Shown: positions 18,392 to 28,041 of the stretch, one piece after another
How positions within the stretch are numbered: position 1 is the first letter of the stretch
Layout of the letters: every line of letters starts with the position of its first letter
Assembly (NCBI RefSeq): GCF_022345965.1
Contig: NZ_JAKRMU010000002.1
Location: forward strand, 247,718-311,717
Direction: 5' to 3'
Origin: Corynebacterium sp. ACRQK
GTDB lineage: Bacteria; Actinomycetota; Actinomycetes; Mycobacteriales; Mycobacteriaceae
DNA: 64,000 nucleotides
Program-made: the position numbers and the translations under genes
Notes under the pieces: model-generated
Seen by the model: the letters and a program-made list of their open reading frames with translations, nothing else
Database searches by the model: none
Told to the model about the DNA's origin: nothing

Positions 18392-19575
18392 GGGAAGCGG
18401 TGCTTGTGAGCATGCGACCTCACCCGGCGGTGCCTTGCGCGCCTTGAAGTGGTAGGGGTGGGAGCGGTTGTCGCAGCCACAGCTGCAACCGGCGTATTCT
18501 GTGGCGCGGGCTGCGACGCAGTTTTCGGCGCCAGCCTCGGCGCGGGTGCCGTGACGGCGAAGAAGTTAAAGTATTCCCGGTGCTCTCCGTGGGCCAGAAC
18601 CGTTCCCGTGCCAACCGGTGGAACTGCGATATACACATCCACCGTGGGGTGCCCCAGCAGTTGCAGGCGTTCGCGCCCCTGGGCGAGCACGTCCTCTGCC
18701 GCAGCGAAGCCAACACTCCCGCTGCGCGAATTATGCGGGTTGCGCGGGTCGCGAGAAGCTGTGGGGACCTCCACGAACAGCACCTGAGTTTTCGCCCCCT
18801 CATCGCCTGTGAGCGCATCCGTCGCACCCAGGGCGTCCGCTACGCCCACCGCACCCGCCCTGCCAGCGTTACCACTGAGCCTGCGCAGCTCGAATAGCTC
18901 TTCCGGCCAATTCATTGACCCCTCCAACGCGCGCAGCTGCGCGCTCGTCCCAAACACCGCAAATGTCGCGCTGGGAATGGGATGCACCAGCATGGATTCG
19001 CCCGCGTCGGTCAGCCCAATAAACCAGCCCGGCGCAGCCGGAACGCTCAACTGCTCAGCCAGCCCGGCTACCTCCGCGCCCACCGGCGGAGCCTCCGCGG
19101 GCAGAGCCCACACCCCGCACCCGCTGGCGGCAAAAGGCATCCGCGCCGCCGCGTGCTCTGGCACACCCACCAGAGTGGCAGAGGAATCTCCCAACCAGCC
19201 GCGGCCGATAGGCTTGGAGGGGACGGTTGCGGTGGAGAGGGTGGCGTCCACAAGAGAAAGCCCTAAACCACCGGCCAGCCGGTCGGTAGAAATCCGCCGT
19301 GACGACGGCTCGCCCCACAACCTGTCGTGCACGCAGAGCAGACGGAACCAGCGCGTGTCCTGGTCCGTGGTGGCGCGGCTGCGGGCGAAGGCGAACCAGC
19401 CCGCCGCGATGCACCCGATCGCCACCAAACCGCATAAAACCCATGCCCACCAGTCCGTATGTCCAACATCGGCAGTATCGGCAGCCAACAGTGCCACTGA
19501 ACCCATTATTCCCAACCCCCAAAGTAAGAAAATCCCCCGAATGCGAGGTTCGCCTCGCGCAAGTAATTCAACCAT
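18241..19575 (-). CDS. eccE: Type VII secretion protein EccE
   Basis: 444 residues from the ATG at 19575; longer in-frame starts would run into eccB. Two N-terminal membrane helices ('[18 protein letters not shown]' and '[18 protein letters not shown]') precede a large soluble domain, the layout of EccE, a peripheral subunit of the ESX membrane complex. Assignment rests on topology and on position beside eccB; sequence similarity is weak, as is normal for EccE. The C-terminal 100 residues are low-complexity and Ala/Pro/His/Arg-rich. The gene overlaps truA tail-to-tail. Confidence 0.75.
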   Translation of the reverse strand: MVELLARGEPRIRGIFLLWGLGIMGSVALLAADTADVGHTDWWAWVLCGLVAIGCIAAGWFAFARSRATTDQDTRWFRLLCVHDRLWGEPSSRRISTDRLAGGLGLSLVDATLSTATVPSKPIGRGWLGDSSATLVGVPEHAAARMPFAASGCGVWALPAEAPPVGAEVAGLAEQLSVPAAPGWFIGLTDAGESMLVHPIPSATFAVFGTSAQLRALEGSMNWPEELFELRRLSGNAGRAGAVGVADALGATDALTGDEGAKTQVLFVEVPTASRDPRNPHNSRSGSVGFAAAEDVLAQGRERLQLLGHPTVDVYIAVPPVGTGTVLAHGEHREYFNFFAVTAPAPRLAPKTASQPAPQNTPVAAVAATTAPTPTTSRRARHRRVRSHAHKHRFPHGAVSGSASGAVSGSVAPAAAGADPLPLPTGERLARVVSARSASSSSAG

Positions 19576-19643
19576 GGAATACTTAAGCGCGCTAGCGGGG
19601 GCTAGAAACAACAAAACACAATAAAAGGGGGAGCGCAGTAACC

Positions 19644-20942
19644 ATGCGCACAACGGGGATACAAGTATCTGGATTTAATTTTCTGCTGCGCAGGCTCGAG
19701 CTCGCGCTGGTTATTGGGGATCCGCGGATGGCCCACGATCCACTCCGCAGCCAACGGCGGGCGCTGGTCGTCGGCGTGCTGCTGAGCCTCCTGATCGCCG
19801 GTGGCGCGGTGATGCTGGGGCTGCTACGTCCACAGCCGAGCCTGGACGGAGCCGACCTAGTGGCCGATGAAACCGGCACGCTGCACCTGCGCCTGGAGGA
19901 TTCCTACCATCCGATCACGAACGTCGCCTCCGCGCGGCTGATTCTGCAGCAGCCCGTAGAGGTACAGAAGACCACCGCCGAGCAGCTGTCCCAAGTTCCG
20001 TTGGGGCAGCCGATCGGTATTCCGCAGGTGCCGGCGCTTTCCGCCGCGCCGGCCCGCGAGTGGCTGTACTGCGACCGTTCAGCCGGTGGCGTGGGCACGG
20101 TCGTGGCCGTCGAAGACATCAAGGAGCATCGCCACGCTCTGCTGGCTGCGCCTTCGGGTTATTGGCTAATTGACGCCACCACTCGCGTCCGCATAACTCC
20201 AGACGCAGCCCGGGCCTTCGGCACGGAGGCGGTGCCCGCCAGCGATGGGCTGGTCCAGCAGTTCCGTCGCAGCCCCGACATCGCCATGCCGGCGGGGAAG
20301 ACGAAGATGCCCGCGCCTTTCGATGTGGCGGGCAGGGTAATTACGTCTGGCGACCGGGCGTTTCTGGTGGACCGAGTGGGCGTGGGGGAGGTGAAGGGAT
20401 CGCGGCGCGACTTTGCCCTGGCCAGCAGCCCCGTGCCGCCGGTGGAGGCACCACTTGCGGATGTGATGCGCCAGCCGAGCGTGGACGTGCTGACGGGAAT
20501 CCCGGAGTTCGACGGCGAGCAGCCCGTGACATGGGCACAGCCGCAGATGGTATGCGCGGGGCCGCAAGGGCTCGCGGAGCCGGAGGATGGTGCTGGTGCT
20601 GGTGCTGGTGCGAGTGCCGGTGGCGGGCAGGGCGTGGACTCAGCCGGAATCAGCGCCGTACTGGCCGCCGAAGATCCAACCGCCTTTTACGGCCCGCGGG
20701 GCACGTCGGCGCTAAAGACGGAGCGCGGATACGTGCTGGTTAGCGATACAGGAGTGCGCTACTCCGTGGGCAGCCAGGCCGAGTTGCGCGCCCTGGGGTT
20801 CACTGCGGAGCACAATGTTCAGTTTGCTCGCGTGGCCTCGCTGCCCGACGGCGGCCTGCTGTCTGCGGAGAATGCCCGGCAGACGACCGTGGCGATGATG
20901 CCCAGCGCCAGTACGAGGGAGAGCACAACCGGCACGGAGTAG
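19644..20942 (+). CDS. eccB: Type VII secretion protein EccB
   Basis: 432 residues. The N-terminus has the family signature 'TGIQVSGFNFLLRRLELALV' and 'DPRMAHDPLRSQRRAL', then one membrane helix ('VVGVLLSLLIAGGAVML'), then the extracytoplasmic repeat domain. EccB forms the periplasmic crown of the ESX pore. A short Gly/Ala tandem repeat (GGTGCT units, about 20587-20610) lies in a linker. GGGGGAG lies upstream of the ATG. The 3' end overlaps mycP by 124 bp on the opposite strand. Confidence 0.93.
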   Translation: MRTTGIQVSGFNFLLRRLELALVIGDPRMAHDPLRSQRRALVVGVLLSLLIAGGAVMLGLLRPQPSLDGADLVADETGTLHLRLEDSYHPITNVASARLILQQPVEVQKTTAEQLSQVPLGQPIGIPQVPALSAAPAREWLYCDRSAGGVGTVVAVEDIKEHRHALLAAPSGYWLIDATTRVRITPDAARAFGTEAVPASDGLVQQFRRSPDIAMPAGKTKMPAPFDVAGRVITSGDRAFLVDRVGVGEVKGSRRDFALASSPVPPVEAPLADVMRQPSVDVLTGIPEFDGEQPVTWAQPQMVCAGPQGLAEPEDGAGAGAGASAGGGQGVDSAGISAVLAAEDPTAFYGPRGTSALKTERGYVLVSDTGVRYSVGSQAELRALGFTAEHNVQFARVASLPDGGLLSAENARQTTVAMMPSASTRESTTGTE

Positions 20943-22042
20943 TCGGCGGCCTCCGGCTGGTGAGGCTGGGTGCTGACAGTCTGCAGCTCGTAGTGGGAGT
21001 CAGCCGAGCCATCACTGGCATTGTTGCCATTGTTGCCGTCGCGGGCAGCGTTGGTCTGCGCATCCCGCAGGTCGAGCGCCCTATCCACGGCTGCGGCGGG
21101 ATTCACAACCAACATCTGCTTTCCTAACCCCGGGCCGCTCGCACCGGGAGAGGCTGTGGAGGTCAGCAGTTCGCGGACCTCCTGCACGCTGAGGTGTGGG
21201 ACGATCTGCCAGACCAGAGCCGCCGTCCCGGAAACGACCGGGGCGGCGAAACTGGTGCCTTCGAAAGGATCGGGGTTGCCGACGATGGTGTGGGTTTTCC
21301 CGTGCACGTCCACCTGCCCTTCGACCGGCCCGCCGGGAGCGAACAAGTCCACCCAGTGCGTCGGCGCACTGTACTGCGCAGGCACGCGTCCCAGGTCGGC
21401 GGAGCCCGCCTTCCCGGCATCCGCTCCGGTGCTGGCCCTCGTGGCTGCATCCGGACCAGCCCCGGCACTGGATCCTGCGCCAGCCGCTACCAACTCCTGC
21501 GCCCGCGGCGCCACCGCCCCCACGGCCAGCACCGGATCCAAGCTAGAGGGAAACGTCGACGCTCCCTCCGGGCACTGCCCCGTGTTGCCTGTGGAAGCCA
21601 CCACCAGCACTCCGGCCTTCTCTGCCCGGCCGACAGCCTCCCGTAGTTCCGCCGTATCCTCGCAGGCCACCATTGAAATATTGATGACCTTCACCCGCTT
21701 TTTTAGAGCTCGGTCGATCGCGCGAACCAGATTTTCTACCGTGCCCTCAGCCCGGGAGGCAACCGCGTTATGCCTAAACGAATGCACCTTGGCTTCCGGC
21801 GCTATTGCCCGCAACACGCTGGTCACCACGGACCCGTGCAACACACAAAAATCGCGGTCTCCCACCACGCCCGGCCCGGCGGAGCCCGTATCAATCACAG
21901 CCACGTCCACGTCCCGGCCCCGGGACAGGGCGTGCAGCGCTGGGTACGAGGGGGCGTCAATATCCGGCAAAGGCACGGTACCGGGCGCCGCAACGGTGCC
22001 TTCCTGGCAGTTCCCGTGTGGCGAGGAATCCTGGATGATCAT
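20819..22042 (-). CDS. mycP: Mycosin, type VII secretion subtilisin-like protease
   Basis: 407 residues. The triad is complete: Asp in 'VAVIDTGSAG', His in 'VLHGSVVTSVL', Ser in 'GTSFAAPVVSG'. A C-terminal membrane anchor 'VPVVLSLVLALGIIATVV' is followed by a short tail. The ATG shares one base with the eccD stop codon (TGATG), so translation is coupled. Mycosins are normally exported through a Sec signal peptide. None is visible here: the protein begins 'MIIQDSSPHGNCQEG', and the upstream frame is only the shadow of eccD. The annotated N-terminus may be wrong or export may differ. Confidence 0.92.
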   Translation of the reverse strand: MIIQDSSPHGNCQEGTVAAPGTVPLPDIDAPSYPALHALSRGRDVDVAVIDTGSAGPGVVGDRDFCVLHGSVVTSVLRAIAPEAKVHSFRHNAVASRAEGTVENLVRAIDRALKKRVKVINISMVACEDTAELREAVGRAEKAGVLVVASTGNTGQCPEGASTFPSSLDPVLAVGAVAPRAQELVAAGAGSSAGAGPDAATRASTGADAGKAGSADLGRVPAQYSAPTHWVDLFAPGGPVEGQVDVHGKTHTIVGNPDPFEGTSFAAPVVSGTAALVWQIVPHLSVQEVRELLTSTASPGASGPGLGKQMLVVNPAAAVDRALDLRDAQTNAARDGNNGNNASDGSADSHYELQTVSTQPHQPEAADYSVPVVLSLVLALGIIATVVCRAFSADSRPPSGSEATRAN

Positions 22043-23193
22043 CAGCCGATGCCCCGAATCGCCTCGAAGATTCCTGTGGTCTGCAGCGCCAGGGGGATGG
22101 CCAGACAGAACGCGACCGCCTCCACTATGTCGATCACCCGCCCCAACATCGGCGACTGCACGCGCACCGCCGGCAGGCCAACCAGCACCAGGCACGCCGC
22201 ACCCCAGGGTTCGTGCAGCGCCAGCCACAGAATCGTCGCAGCGGAAAGCACCGCCAACGCCACCGAATGCACCGGCCGAGTGCTGCGCGCGCTCACGCCC
22301 AGCACGGCCACCAGCACCAACAGCGCTGCACGCCACAGGCTCAGCGGCTCACCCCACGGCGCCAACTGATACACGCACGCACCCAACACCGCCACGATTG
22401 CTACCACCAGGGCGGAATGCACCTCCACCACCTGGCCCGCTCGGGTGGTTGTCGGCTGAGTAAACACACCAGTCGCGGGCACCTTTGGCAGCTTGATGCC
22501 CGCCAGCCCGATCGCAATCTGCCCCGAGTAAGCCAGCGCGAACATCGCCAGCAGCAGAGTAACCCCCGGCCAGAAGTTCATCGCTGCGAACACCACCCAC
22601 GTGGCCGTCACGATCCGCGCCGGGCCGCTGCGCCACACCATGAGAGCCGCCACAAAGCACGCGCACAGCACATTCACGTGCAGCCCCAGCCCAAAACCAA
22701 GGATTGCGGCGAGGTAGGTGAAGTTGCGGTGGTGCAGCGAAGCCGCCGCCGTGGCCAGTGCTGCCACTGCGGTTGCCACGATCGTTGCGGTGTCTGCCGA
22801 ATGGTTGAGGTTAAGGACGCCCCCAGCTCCAACCAGCTGATTATCCAAAGGGTGCCACGCGGGAGTGGCTTGAAGGCTGAACAGCGCCACGATGGCCGCG
22901 GCGATCCAGGCAGCAGGGCTGGCGGGGATAGGGCCGGAGAGCTCCTCGACAGCCTCGGCCGGCGGGGCGGGAGCGGTGGCGATCTGCAAGGTCAGCGACT
23001 CTCCGGGGTGCACCCCAGCCTCCGCCAGAGTGTGCTGGGGCTGAACCTGCCCAACCGCCCGGTGGAGGGTCCAGTGTTCCCCTGGCTCCGCATCCACAAG
23101 GTGCGGTATGAGCTCCGCGACAGGCACATGGTCGGCGATTGCAGCGTTGATAGTGGTGCCCTTCGCGGGCACGGAAATGCTGAGAGCTAGCAC
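22042..23193 (-). CDS. eccD: Type VII secretion membrane protein EccD
   Basis: 383 residues from a GTG start. The first 75 residues form a ubiquitin-like (YukD) domain ('LALSISVPAKGTTINAAIAD'), followed by about ten or eleven membrane helices. EccD dimers make the bulk of the ESX membrane barrel. It is shorter than the 450-500 residues usual in mycobacteria. A GGGGGATTTTTA element shared with eccC and esx lies 9 nt before the start. Confidence 0.9.
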   Translation of the reverse strand: MLALSISVPAKGTTINAAIADHVPVAELIPHLVDAEPGEHWTLHRAVGQVQPQHTLAEAGVHPGESLTLQIATAPAPPAEAVEELSGPIPASPAAWIAAAIVALFSLQATPAWHPLDNQLVGAGGVLNLNHSADTATIVATAVAALATAAASLHHRNFTYLAAILGFGLGLHVNVLCACFVAALMVWRSGPARIVTATWVVFAAMNFWPGVTLLLAMFALAYSGQIAIGLAGIKLPKVPATGVFTQPTTTRAGQVVEVHSALVVAIVAVLGACVYQLAPWGEPLSLWRAALLVLVAVLGVSARSTRPVHSVALAVLSAATILWLALHEPWGAACLVLVGLPAVRVQSPMLGRVIDIVEAVAFCLAIPLALQTTGIFEAIRGIG

Positions 23194-23210
23194 AGTAAAA
23201 ATCCCCCTGG
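23194..23210 (-). promoter_or_regulatory. Shared T7SS leader element before eccD
   Basis: On the minus strand AGGGGGATTTTTACT immediately precedes the GTG. The G run can serve as ribosome site; the following T tract is shared with eccC and the first esx gene. Confidence 0.5.
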
Positions 23211-23408
23211 TGGTGCACGTTTAGGCCGTGCCCGATTGAATCTGCAGCGAGGATCCCCCCTTTGGACCCCGCCGGTGTTTATTACACGGCACAGATAGTA
23301 ACCCAGGCGAGGCGAACTCGCTTGCTCTGCGAGTTGTCCGGGGAAGGTTTAGAATCAAAAACCACATCCAGGGGGTTGGATGGGGATTGATTGGGGACTA
23401 GCAGGTAA

Positions 23409-23424
23409 CCGGGGGATTTTTAGC
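23409..23424 (+). promoter_or_regulatory. Shared T7SS leader element before eccC
   Basis: CCGGGGGATTTTTAGC immediately precedes the ATG, nearly identical to the eccD leader and at the same distance from the start. Confidence 0.5.
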
Positions 23425-26400
23425 ATGCAAACACAGGCGCCGCCGACGCTGCCGAAAGACAAACAACCGTTCATCAGGCTGCTCTTGCCTGCCGTCATGC
23501 TGATCGCTGTGGTGGGCATGGTGGCTGCCATGGTGCTCTCCGGGTCGGGGCGCAACCCGATCAGCTTTATTTTTCCGCTGATGATGCTGGGCAGCATGGC
23601 GATGATGTTCCAGCCGGGGGCGAATGTGGACGAAACGCGGCGTTCGTTCCACCGGCACATCGACGCGCTGAAAGATAGCGTGCAGCGCAGCCACGACGAG
23701 CAGCTGCAGGGCATGCTGGCAGCCCACCCGCATCCGCAGGCGCTGTGGACGCACGTGCAGACCGGAACCGACGTGACTTCTGAGCCGGGTGTGGTGCGCA
23801 TCGGCACCGCGGTGCAGACCCCGGACGATCCGCTGGAAGTGCCGGTGAACGCCCCGCCGGAGGACCTGGAGCCGGTCAGCGCTATGAGCCTGCGGGAGGT
23901 CGCGCTGCGCTATGCCACCATCGAAGCCCCGGTGTCTGTGGAGCTGGCCAGCTTCCACTGCATCGTGCTGCTCGGCGACGGGGCGGCTGGCCTAGCACGT
24001 GCCATGCAGGCGCAACTGGCGATGCAGGATCCGGACATAATCGGGATCACCGGGCCTTTCGAGGAGTGGTTGCCACACGATGGGCCGCGCAAGGTGCACT
24101 TCTGCACGGGTGAGAGCCCTGTGGTCGCCGGCGCGGTGGTTACCGACCCGAGCGAGGAATGGGTGGAAAACGCCAAGGGACACGGCCTGTTGCTGCAGGT
24201 GGACGATGTCGCCGGCGGGTGCCTGCTAAGCGCCTGGACCGTCGATGGCTGGGTGCCCTTCGGCGTGGCCGACCAGCTCAGCGAGGTGGAGCTGGCGCAG
24301 ATTTGCCGCGCCAGGTCCACCGTGAAATCCAGTACCTCGCTGCTGGAACTGCCGGGCGGTGACCTGCGTGCGCCCATCGGCTTTTCTGGCGCGCCGGTGT
24401 ACCTGGACATCAAGGAATCCGCCCTGGGAGGCATCGGCCCGCATGGTCTGTGCGTGGGTGCGACAGGTAGCGGGAAGTCGGAACTGCTGAAAAGCGTGGT
24501 GATCAGCTTCGCCCACCAGCACAGCCCGGAGGAGCTGAACTTTGTGCTCGTGGACTTCAAGGGTGGCGCCAGCTTCCTGGGAATGGACCGGTTGCCCCAC
24601 ACGTCGGCGCTGATTACCAATCTGGCTGAGGAGGCGGGGCTGGTCGACCGAATGCAGGATAGTTTGCTGGGGGAGATGCATCGGCGTCAAGAAAAGCTCC
24701 GCGCCGCAGGCCTGACCACGGCGGCGGAATACAACCGCGCCTACCCGGGACAGATGCCGGCGCTGTTTATCGTGGTGGACGAGTTCTCCGAGTTGCTGCA
24801 TGCCCGGCCCGAGTTCGCCGAGGTATTTGCCGCGATCGGGCGGCTGGGGCGCAGCCTGCGGATGCACCTGCTGCTGGCCACACAGCGCCTGGAGGAAGGG
24901 CGCCTACGCGGCTTGGAATCCCACCTGAGCTACCGCATTGCCCTGCGCACATTCTCTGCTTCCGAATCCCGCGCGCTGATCGGCACCACCGAGGCTTACG
25001 AGCTGCCTGCCACCCCAGGTGCGGCGATTCTTTCTGCTGGCGATAAGGTGCGCTTCCACTCGGCCTATGTTTCCGGCCCGGAGTTGCCCCGTGACCAGCG
25101 GCTGGTGCGGGTGCTGGGCTCCACCGTGGAGGCGGAGACCACCACCATGCAGATGGTGATCGACCGGCTGGAGGGGCCGAATAAGAACCCGGTGTGGCTG
25201 CCACCACTGCCCGAACACCTGCCCGCCAGCGAGGTCATGGAGCCCCGCGCGCCGGGCGTGGCCCGCATCGGCCTGGAGGATTTGCCCTTCGAGGGGCTGC
25301 AGGTGCCGATGGATGTGGACCTACGCCGCAAGCATTGGGCGTTCGTCGGCCAGCCGCGCACAGGCAAGACCACGGCGGTGCGCAGCCTGGTGCTGGGGTG
25401 GGTTCTAAGTTCACCGGGCTGGCCTGTGTACATCTTCGACCCGGGTGGTGGCTTGCGGGATCTCGCGCGTTTGCCGCAGGTGGCGGCGGTGGTGGGACCC
25501 GATGGGCTAGCTCGCCTGTTCGACGAGATGGAGCAGACGGAAGGCCAGCGCCTGCTGATCATCGACGGGCTGGACCAGGTGGGGACAGCCAGCGGTGGGA
25601 CGGGCGAGGAGGAACAGCGCCTCATTCGCCTGGCCACTACCGGGCTGGAGCGCGGCCTGCACGTGGTGGTCACAGCACTGCGGTGGAACTTCCGCCCCTC
25701 GCTGCGGGACGTGCTAACCGGCCAGATCGAACTGCGGATGACCCCGCTAGACGCGCATTTCCGCGAAGCGCAGAAATCCCTGCCCGACGTGCCTGGCCGG
25801 GGTGTATCGCCCCGCGGAAAGCACGTGCAGTTCGCCAACTCCACCGCGCAGGATGTCGAACATGTGCGGATGGAAAGCGCCCGCCGCGGCGAGCCGGAGG
25901 TCGCCATGCGTGTGCTGCCGGAGCGCATCGGTTGGGGGGAGCTGGGCGACCCGCAGGCCTTCGCCATTGGCGGCCCGCGCTTGGATCCGGTCCGCTGGGA
26001 TCGGGGCACTTTCCCGCACCTGGTGGCCATTGGCCAAGCGGGCAGTGGCGTGACGACTGCCCTGCGCGCGGTGATGCAGTCCGTCGCCGATACTCGCAGC
26101 CACACCGGCGAGCCGCCGGAGTTCCTGGTCACGGACACACGCCGCGGGTTGTTGGGGGTTGCGGGTTATCGTGTGCCGGAGGATTTCCGCGCGGACCTTG
26201 CCGAGTGGGTTGCCACGCTGCGGGAGCGAATTCCGGGTAGTGACGTGACCCCGCAGCAGCTGCGGGAACGCTCCTGGTGGTCCGGGCCGGAGCTATTCGT
26301 GGTGGTCGACGATGCGGACGCCGATCCCGGCCTCGACCAGCTGCTTCCCCTGTTGCCGTACGCCGCAGACATCGGCTTGCACCTGGTGCTTGGCCGCCGT

Positions 26401-26601
26401 TCGGGGCAGTTCGCCCGCGCGGCCTACCAGCCGCTGACACAGGCTATGCGCGACCAGAGCGCGTGGTTGCTGTTCTCTGCGCCGCGCGAGGACGGGCCGA
26501 TCGCGGGGGTTCGTTTAGTACGACGCCCACAGGGGCGCGCCGCCTATGTGCACAAAGAAACCTGGACGGTGCACGTGGCCGAGGCGGCGGAACAGAACTG
26601 A
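23425..26601 (+). CDS. eccC: Type VII secretion ATPase EccC (FtsK/SpoIIIE type)
   Basis: 1,058 residues from the ATG at 23425, chosen because it follows the GGGGGATTTTTA leader; an in-frame ATG 45 bp upstream is an alternative. Two N-terminal membrane helices are followed by three ATPase modules. The first Walker A is 'GATGSGKSELLKS' (about residue 344). The second is 'GQPRTGKTTAVRS' (about 642). The third, 'GQAGSGVTTALRA' (about 869), has Val where Lys should be. EccC is the motor that recognises WXG100 substrates. All modules are on one chain, as in ESX-4. Confidence 0.96.
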   Translation: MQTQAPPTLPKDKQPFIRLLLPAVMLIAVVGMVAAMVLSGSGRNPISFIFPLMMLGSMAMMFQPGANVDETRRSFHRHIDALKDSVQRSHDEQLQGMLAAHPHPQALWTHVQTGTDVTSEPGVVRIGTAVQTPDDPLEVPVNAPPEDLEPVSAMSLREVALRYATIEAPVSVELASFHCIVLLGDGAAGLARAMQAQLAMQDPDIIGITGPFEEWLPHDGPRKVHFCTGESPVVAGAVVTDPSEEWVENAKGHGLLLQVDDVAGGCLLSAWTVDGWVPFGVADQLSEVELAQICRARSTVKSSTSLLELPGGDLRAPIGFSGAPVYLDIKESALGGIGPHGLCVGATGSGKSELLKSVVISFAHQHSPEELNFVLVDFKGGASFLGMDRLPHTSALITNLAEEAGLVDRMQDSLLGEMHRRQEKLRAAGLTTAAEYNRAYPGQMPALFIVVDEFSELLHARPEFAEVFAAIGRLGRSLRMHLLLATQRLEEGRLRGLESHLSYRIALRTFSASESRALIGTTEAYELPATPGAAILSAGDKVRFHSAYVSGPELPRDQRLVRVLGSTVEAETTTMQMVIDRLEGPNKNPVWLPPLPEHLPASEVMEPRAPGVARIGLEDLPFEGLQVPMDVDLRRKHWAFVGQPRTGKTTAVRSLVLGWVLSSPGWPVYIFDPGGGLRDLARLPQVAAVVGPDGLARLFDEMEQTEGQRLLIIDGLDQVGTASGGTGEEEQRLIRLATTGLERGLHVVVTALRWNFRPSLRDVLTGQIELRMTPLDAHFREAQKSLPDVPGRGVSPRGKHVQFANSTAQDVEHVRMESARRGEPEVAMRVLPERIGWGELGDPQAFAIGGPRLDPVRWDRGTFPHLVAIGQAGSGVTTALRAVMQSVADTRSHTGEPPEFLVTDTRRGLLGVAGYRVPEDFRADLAEWVATLRERIPGSDVTPQQLRERSWWSGPELFVVVDDADADPGLDQLLPLLPYAADIGLHLVLGRRSGQFARAAYQPLTQAMRDQSAWLLFSAPREDGPIAGVRLVRRPQGRAAYVHKETWTVHVAEAAEQN

Positions 26602-26625
26602 GAATAAGTGAGTGGGGTGGAGAGA

Positions 26626-27927
26626 ATGAGGGTAGATCAGAGAATTGGGGACGCCCGGGGACTGCTGGCCGAGGCGCTGGCGCTGCAGGAATCGGGTGTG
26701 CTGGTCAGCGGCATGACGGTGACGGATCTGGCGACAGGATTCGTGGTGACCGGCGATGCCGAGATGCAACGTCCGGGATATTTGCAGTACGAGAGCTCAG
26801 AAAACACAGCGGATGCGTTGGACGACGTGGAGTTCCAGCGTTCCGGGCTGAGCCTAGGCAGGCTCACTGAACTTTTTGAGATGGTCAGCGAGGTGCTGGA
26901 GCAGCGGCAGGAGTACCCGGAAGCCGCGGCGGTGAACCCGCCGGAACCTCGCGAGCTGTTTCCCTGGGGCATCGGACTGCGAGAGGTAGACGTACTGGTT
27001 ACCGGCTCCTTTGCGGTGCAAGTTGTGCACTTTCTGCGGATCATGGGCGTGCGCGCACGGCTGGTGGATAACGACATGGTGCTGCGGGTGGCCAGCGAGC
27101 TCGCGCTGGCACAGCAGGAACTGGAACATCTCAACCTCGCTGACCCCGTTCGTCGCGGAGAAGCGGAAACTGCGATGGTAGAGCCCGTAAAGGAAGCGGC
27201 GGAGCGGCAGGAGGTGGACGAGGGGGCGTCAACAATAAAGGAAGAAAGAAATGACAACCGCAGACTGCCCGCGGCGTTGGCTGCCTTGGTGCTGTTTATC
27301 ATCGGAGGGCTGGTGGCGACGTTTACGGTGTTCGACTCGCAGGCAGCAGAGAACACGGCTAGTGCTGAACTCACGGAAAGCACAGAAAGCACAGATGGCG
27401 CTGCGAGTGTGGAAGGTGACTCGAGTGTTGAGCCGGAGGATTCCGTCGGAGACGAACCGGCGTCAGAAGAGGTCGACGAGGAGTTGACTGAACCCTTCCC
27501 TGAGCCGCACAGACGGGGCGTGACTACGGCCGATCAGAGTTCACGGCGTGCGGATATACCGATCAGCGTGAACGTTGACGGGTGGCACTTAGGCAGTGCA
27601 ACCCGAGCGCGGGAGGAATACATCGGCGACGACGAGGGGATGCGCGTACTGGTGGCGGCCAAGGAGACTCCGCTGAAAACACAAGAAGAAATGGATGCGG
27701 CGATGCTCGGTGCGCTGAACGACGTGAGCAGCGGCGACGATGGGGTGACAGTGGTGTCGACCCAGCCGGTGAGTTACGAGGAGAGCTATCCAAGTTCGAC
27801 GACCCTGTGGCATGTGCGGCTGGTGGACGGGCACCAGATTTCGGTGGGCTGCCAGTACAGGCAGTGGAACAAACAGCGGGAAAAGGTGTGCCAGGGGTTT
27901 GTGGAGACGGCGCGGCCGGAAAAGTAG
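26626..27927 (+). CDS. Type VII secretion-associated protein, Rv3446c-like
   Basis: 433 residues from the ATG at 26626 (GTG at 26608 is an alternative). A soluble N-terminal region of about 190 residues is followed by a linker, one membrane helix ('ALAALVLFIIGGLVATFTVF'), an acidic Ser/Glu-rich stalk and a C-terminal domain. That domain reads 'ISVNVDGWH', 'SSTTLWHVRLVDGHQISVGC', as in the TIGR03931 family found only in ESX-4-type loci. It follows eccC directly, as in mycobacteria. The linker before the helix contains an in-frame dispersed-repeat copy (peptide EGASTIKEE). The function is unknown; an envelope-spanning accessory role is likely. Confidence 0.85.
   Translation: MRVDQRIGDARGLLAEALALQESGVLVSGMTVTDLATGFVVTGDAEMQRPGYLQYESSENTADALDDVEFQRSGLSLGRLTELFEMVSEVLEQRQEYPEAAAVNPPEPRELFPWGIGLREVDVLVTGSFAVQVVHFLRIMGVRARLVDNDMVLRVASELALAQQELEHLNLADPVRRGEAETAMVEPVKEAAERQEVDEGASTIKEERNDNRRLPAALAALVLFIIGGLVATFTVFDSQAAENTASAELTESTESTDGAASVEGDSSVEPEDSVGDEPASEEVDEELTEPFPEPHRRGVTTADQSSRRADIPISVNVDGWHLGSATRAREEYIGDDEGMRVLVAAKETPLKTQEEMDAAMLGALNDVSSGDDGVTVVSTQPVSYEESYPSSTTLWHVRLVDGHQISVGCQYRQWNKQREKVCQGFVETARPEK
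27221..27250 (-). repeat. Dispersed repeat copy (exact core) inside a coding sequence
   Basis: AGGGGGCGTCAACAATAAAG lies in the Rv3446c-like gene and is read as E-G-A-S. It is in the linker just before the membrane helix. Confidence 0.6.
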
Positions 27928-28041
27928 GAAATACCGTGAACCTTTTCGCAAGGTGGTGAGTATAACCCTTATGATGGCGCCTTCAACAGGGTTTTCAAGG
28001 GGATACCCGGCGACATGATCGAAAGATTGCAGAATTTTCAA

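Noticed and set aside
21949..21959. Exact AGGGGGCGTCA inside mycP, counted in the 11-mer total
   Set aside because: On the coding strand it encodes D-A-P-S in a plausible conserved stretch and lacks the A-rich flank, so it may be coincidence rather than a repeat copy.
22042..22336. N-terminal extension of mycP upstream of the ATG at 22042
   Set aside because: The extra residues are a shadow of eccD and contain no signal peptide; the TGATG overlap supports the short form.
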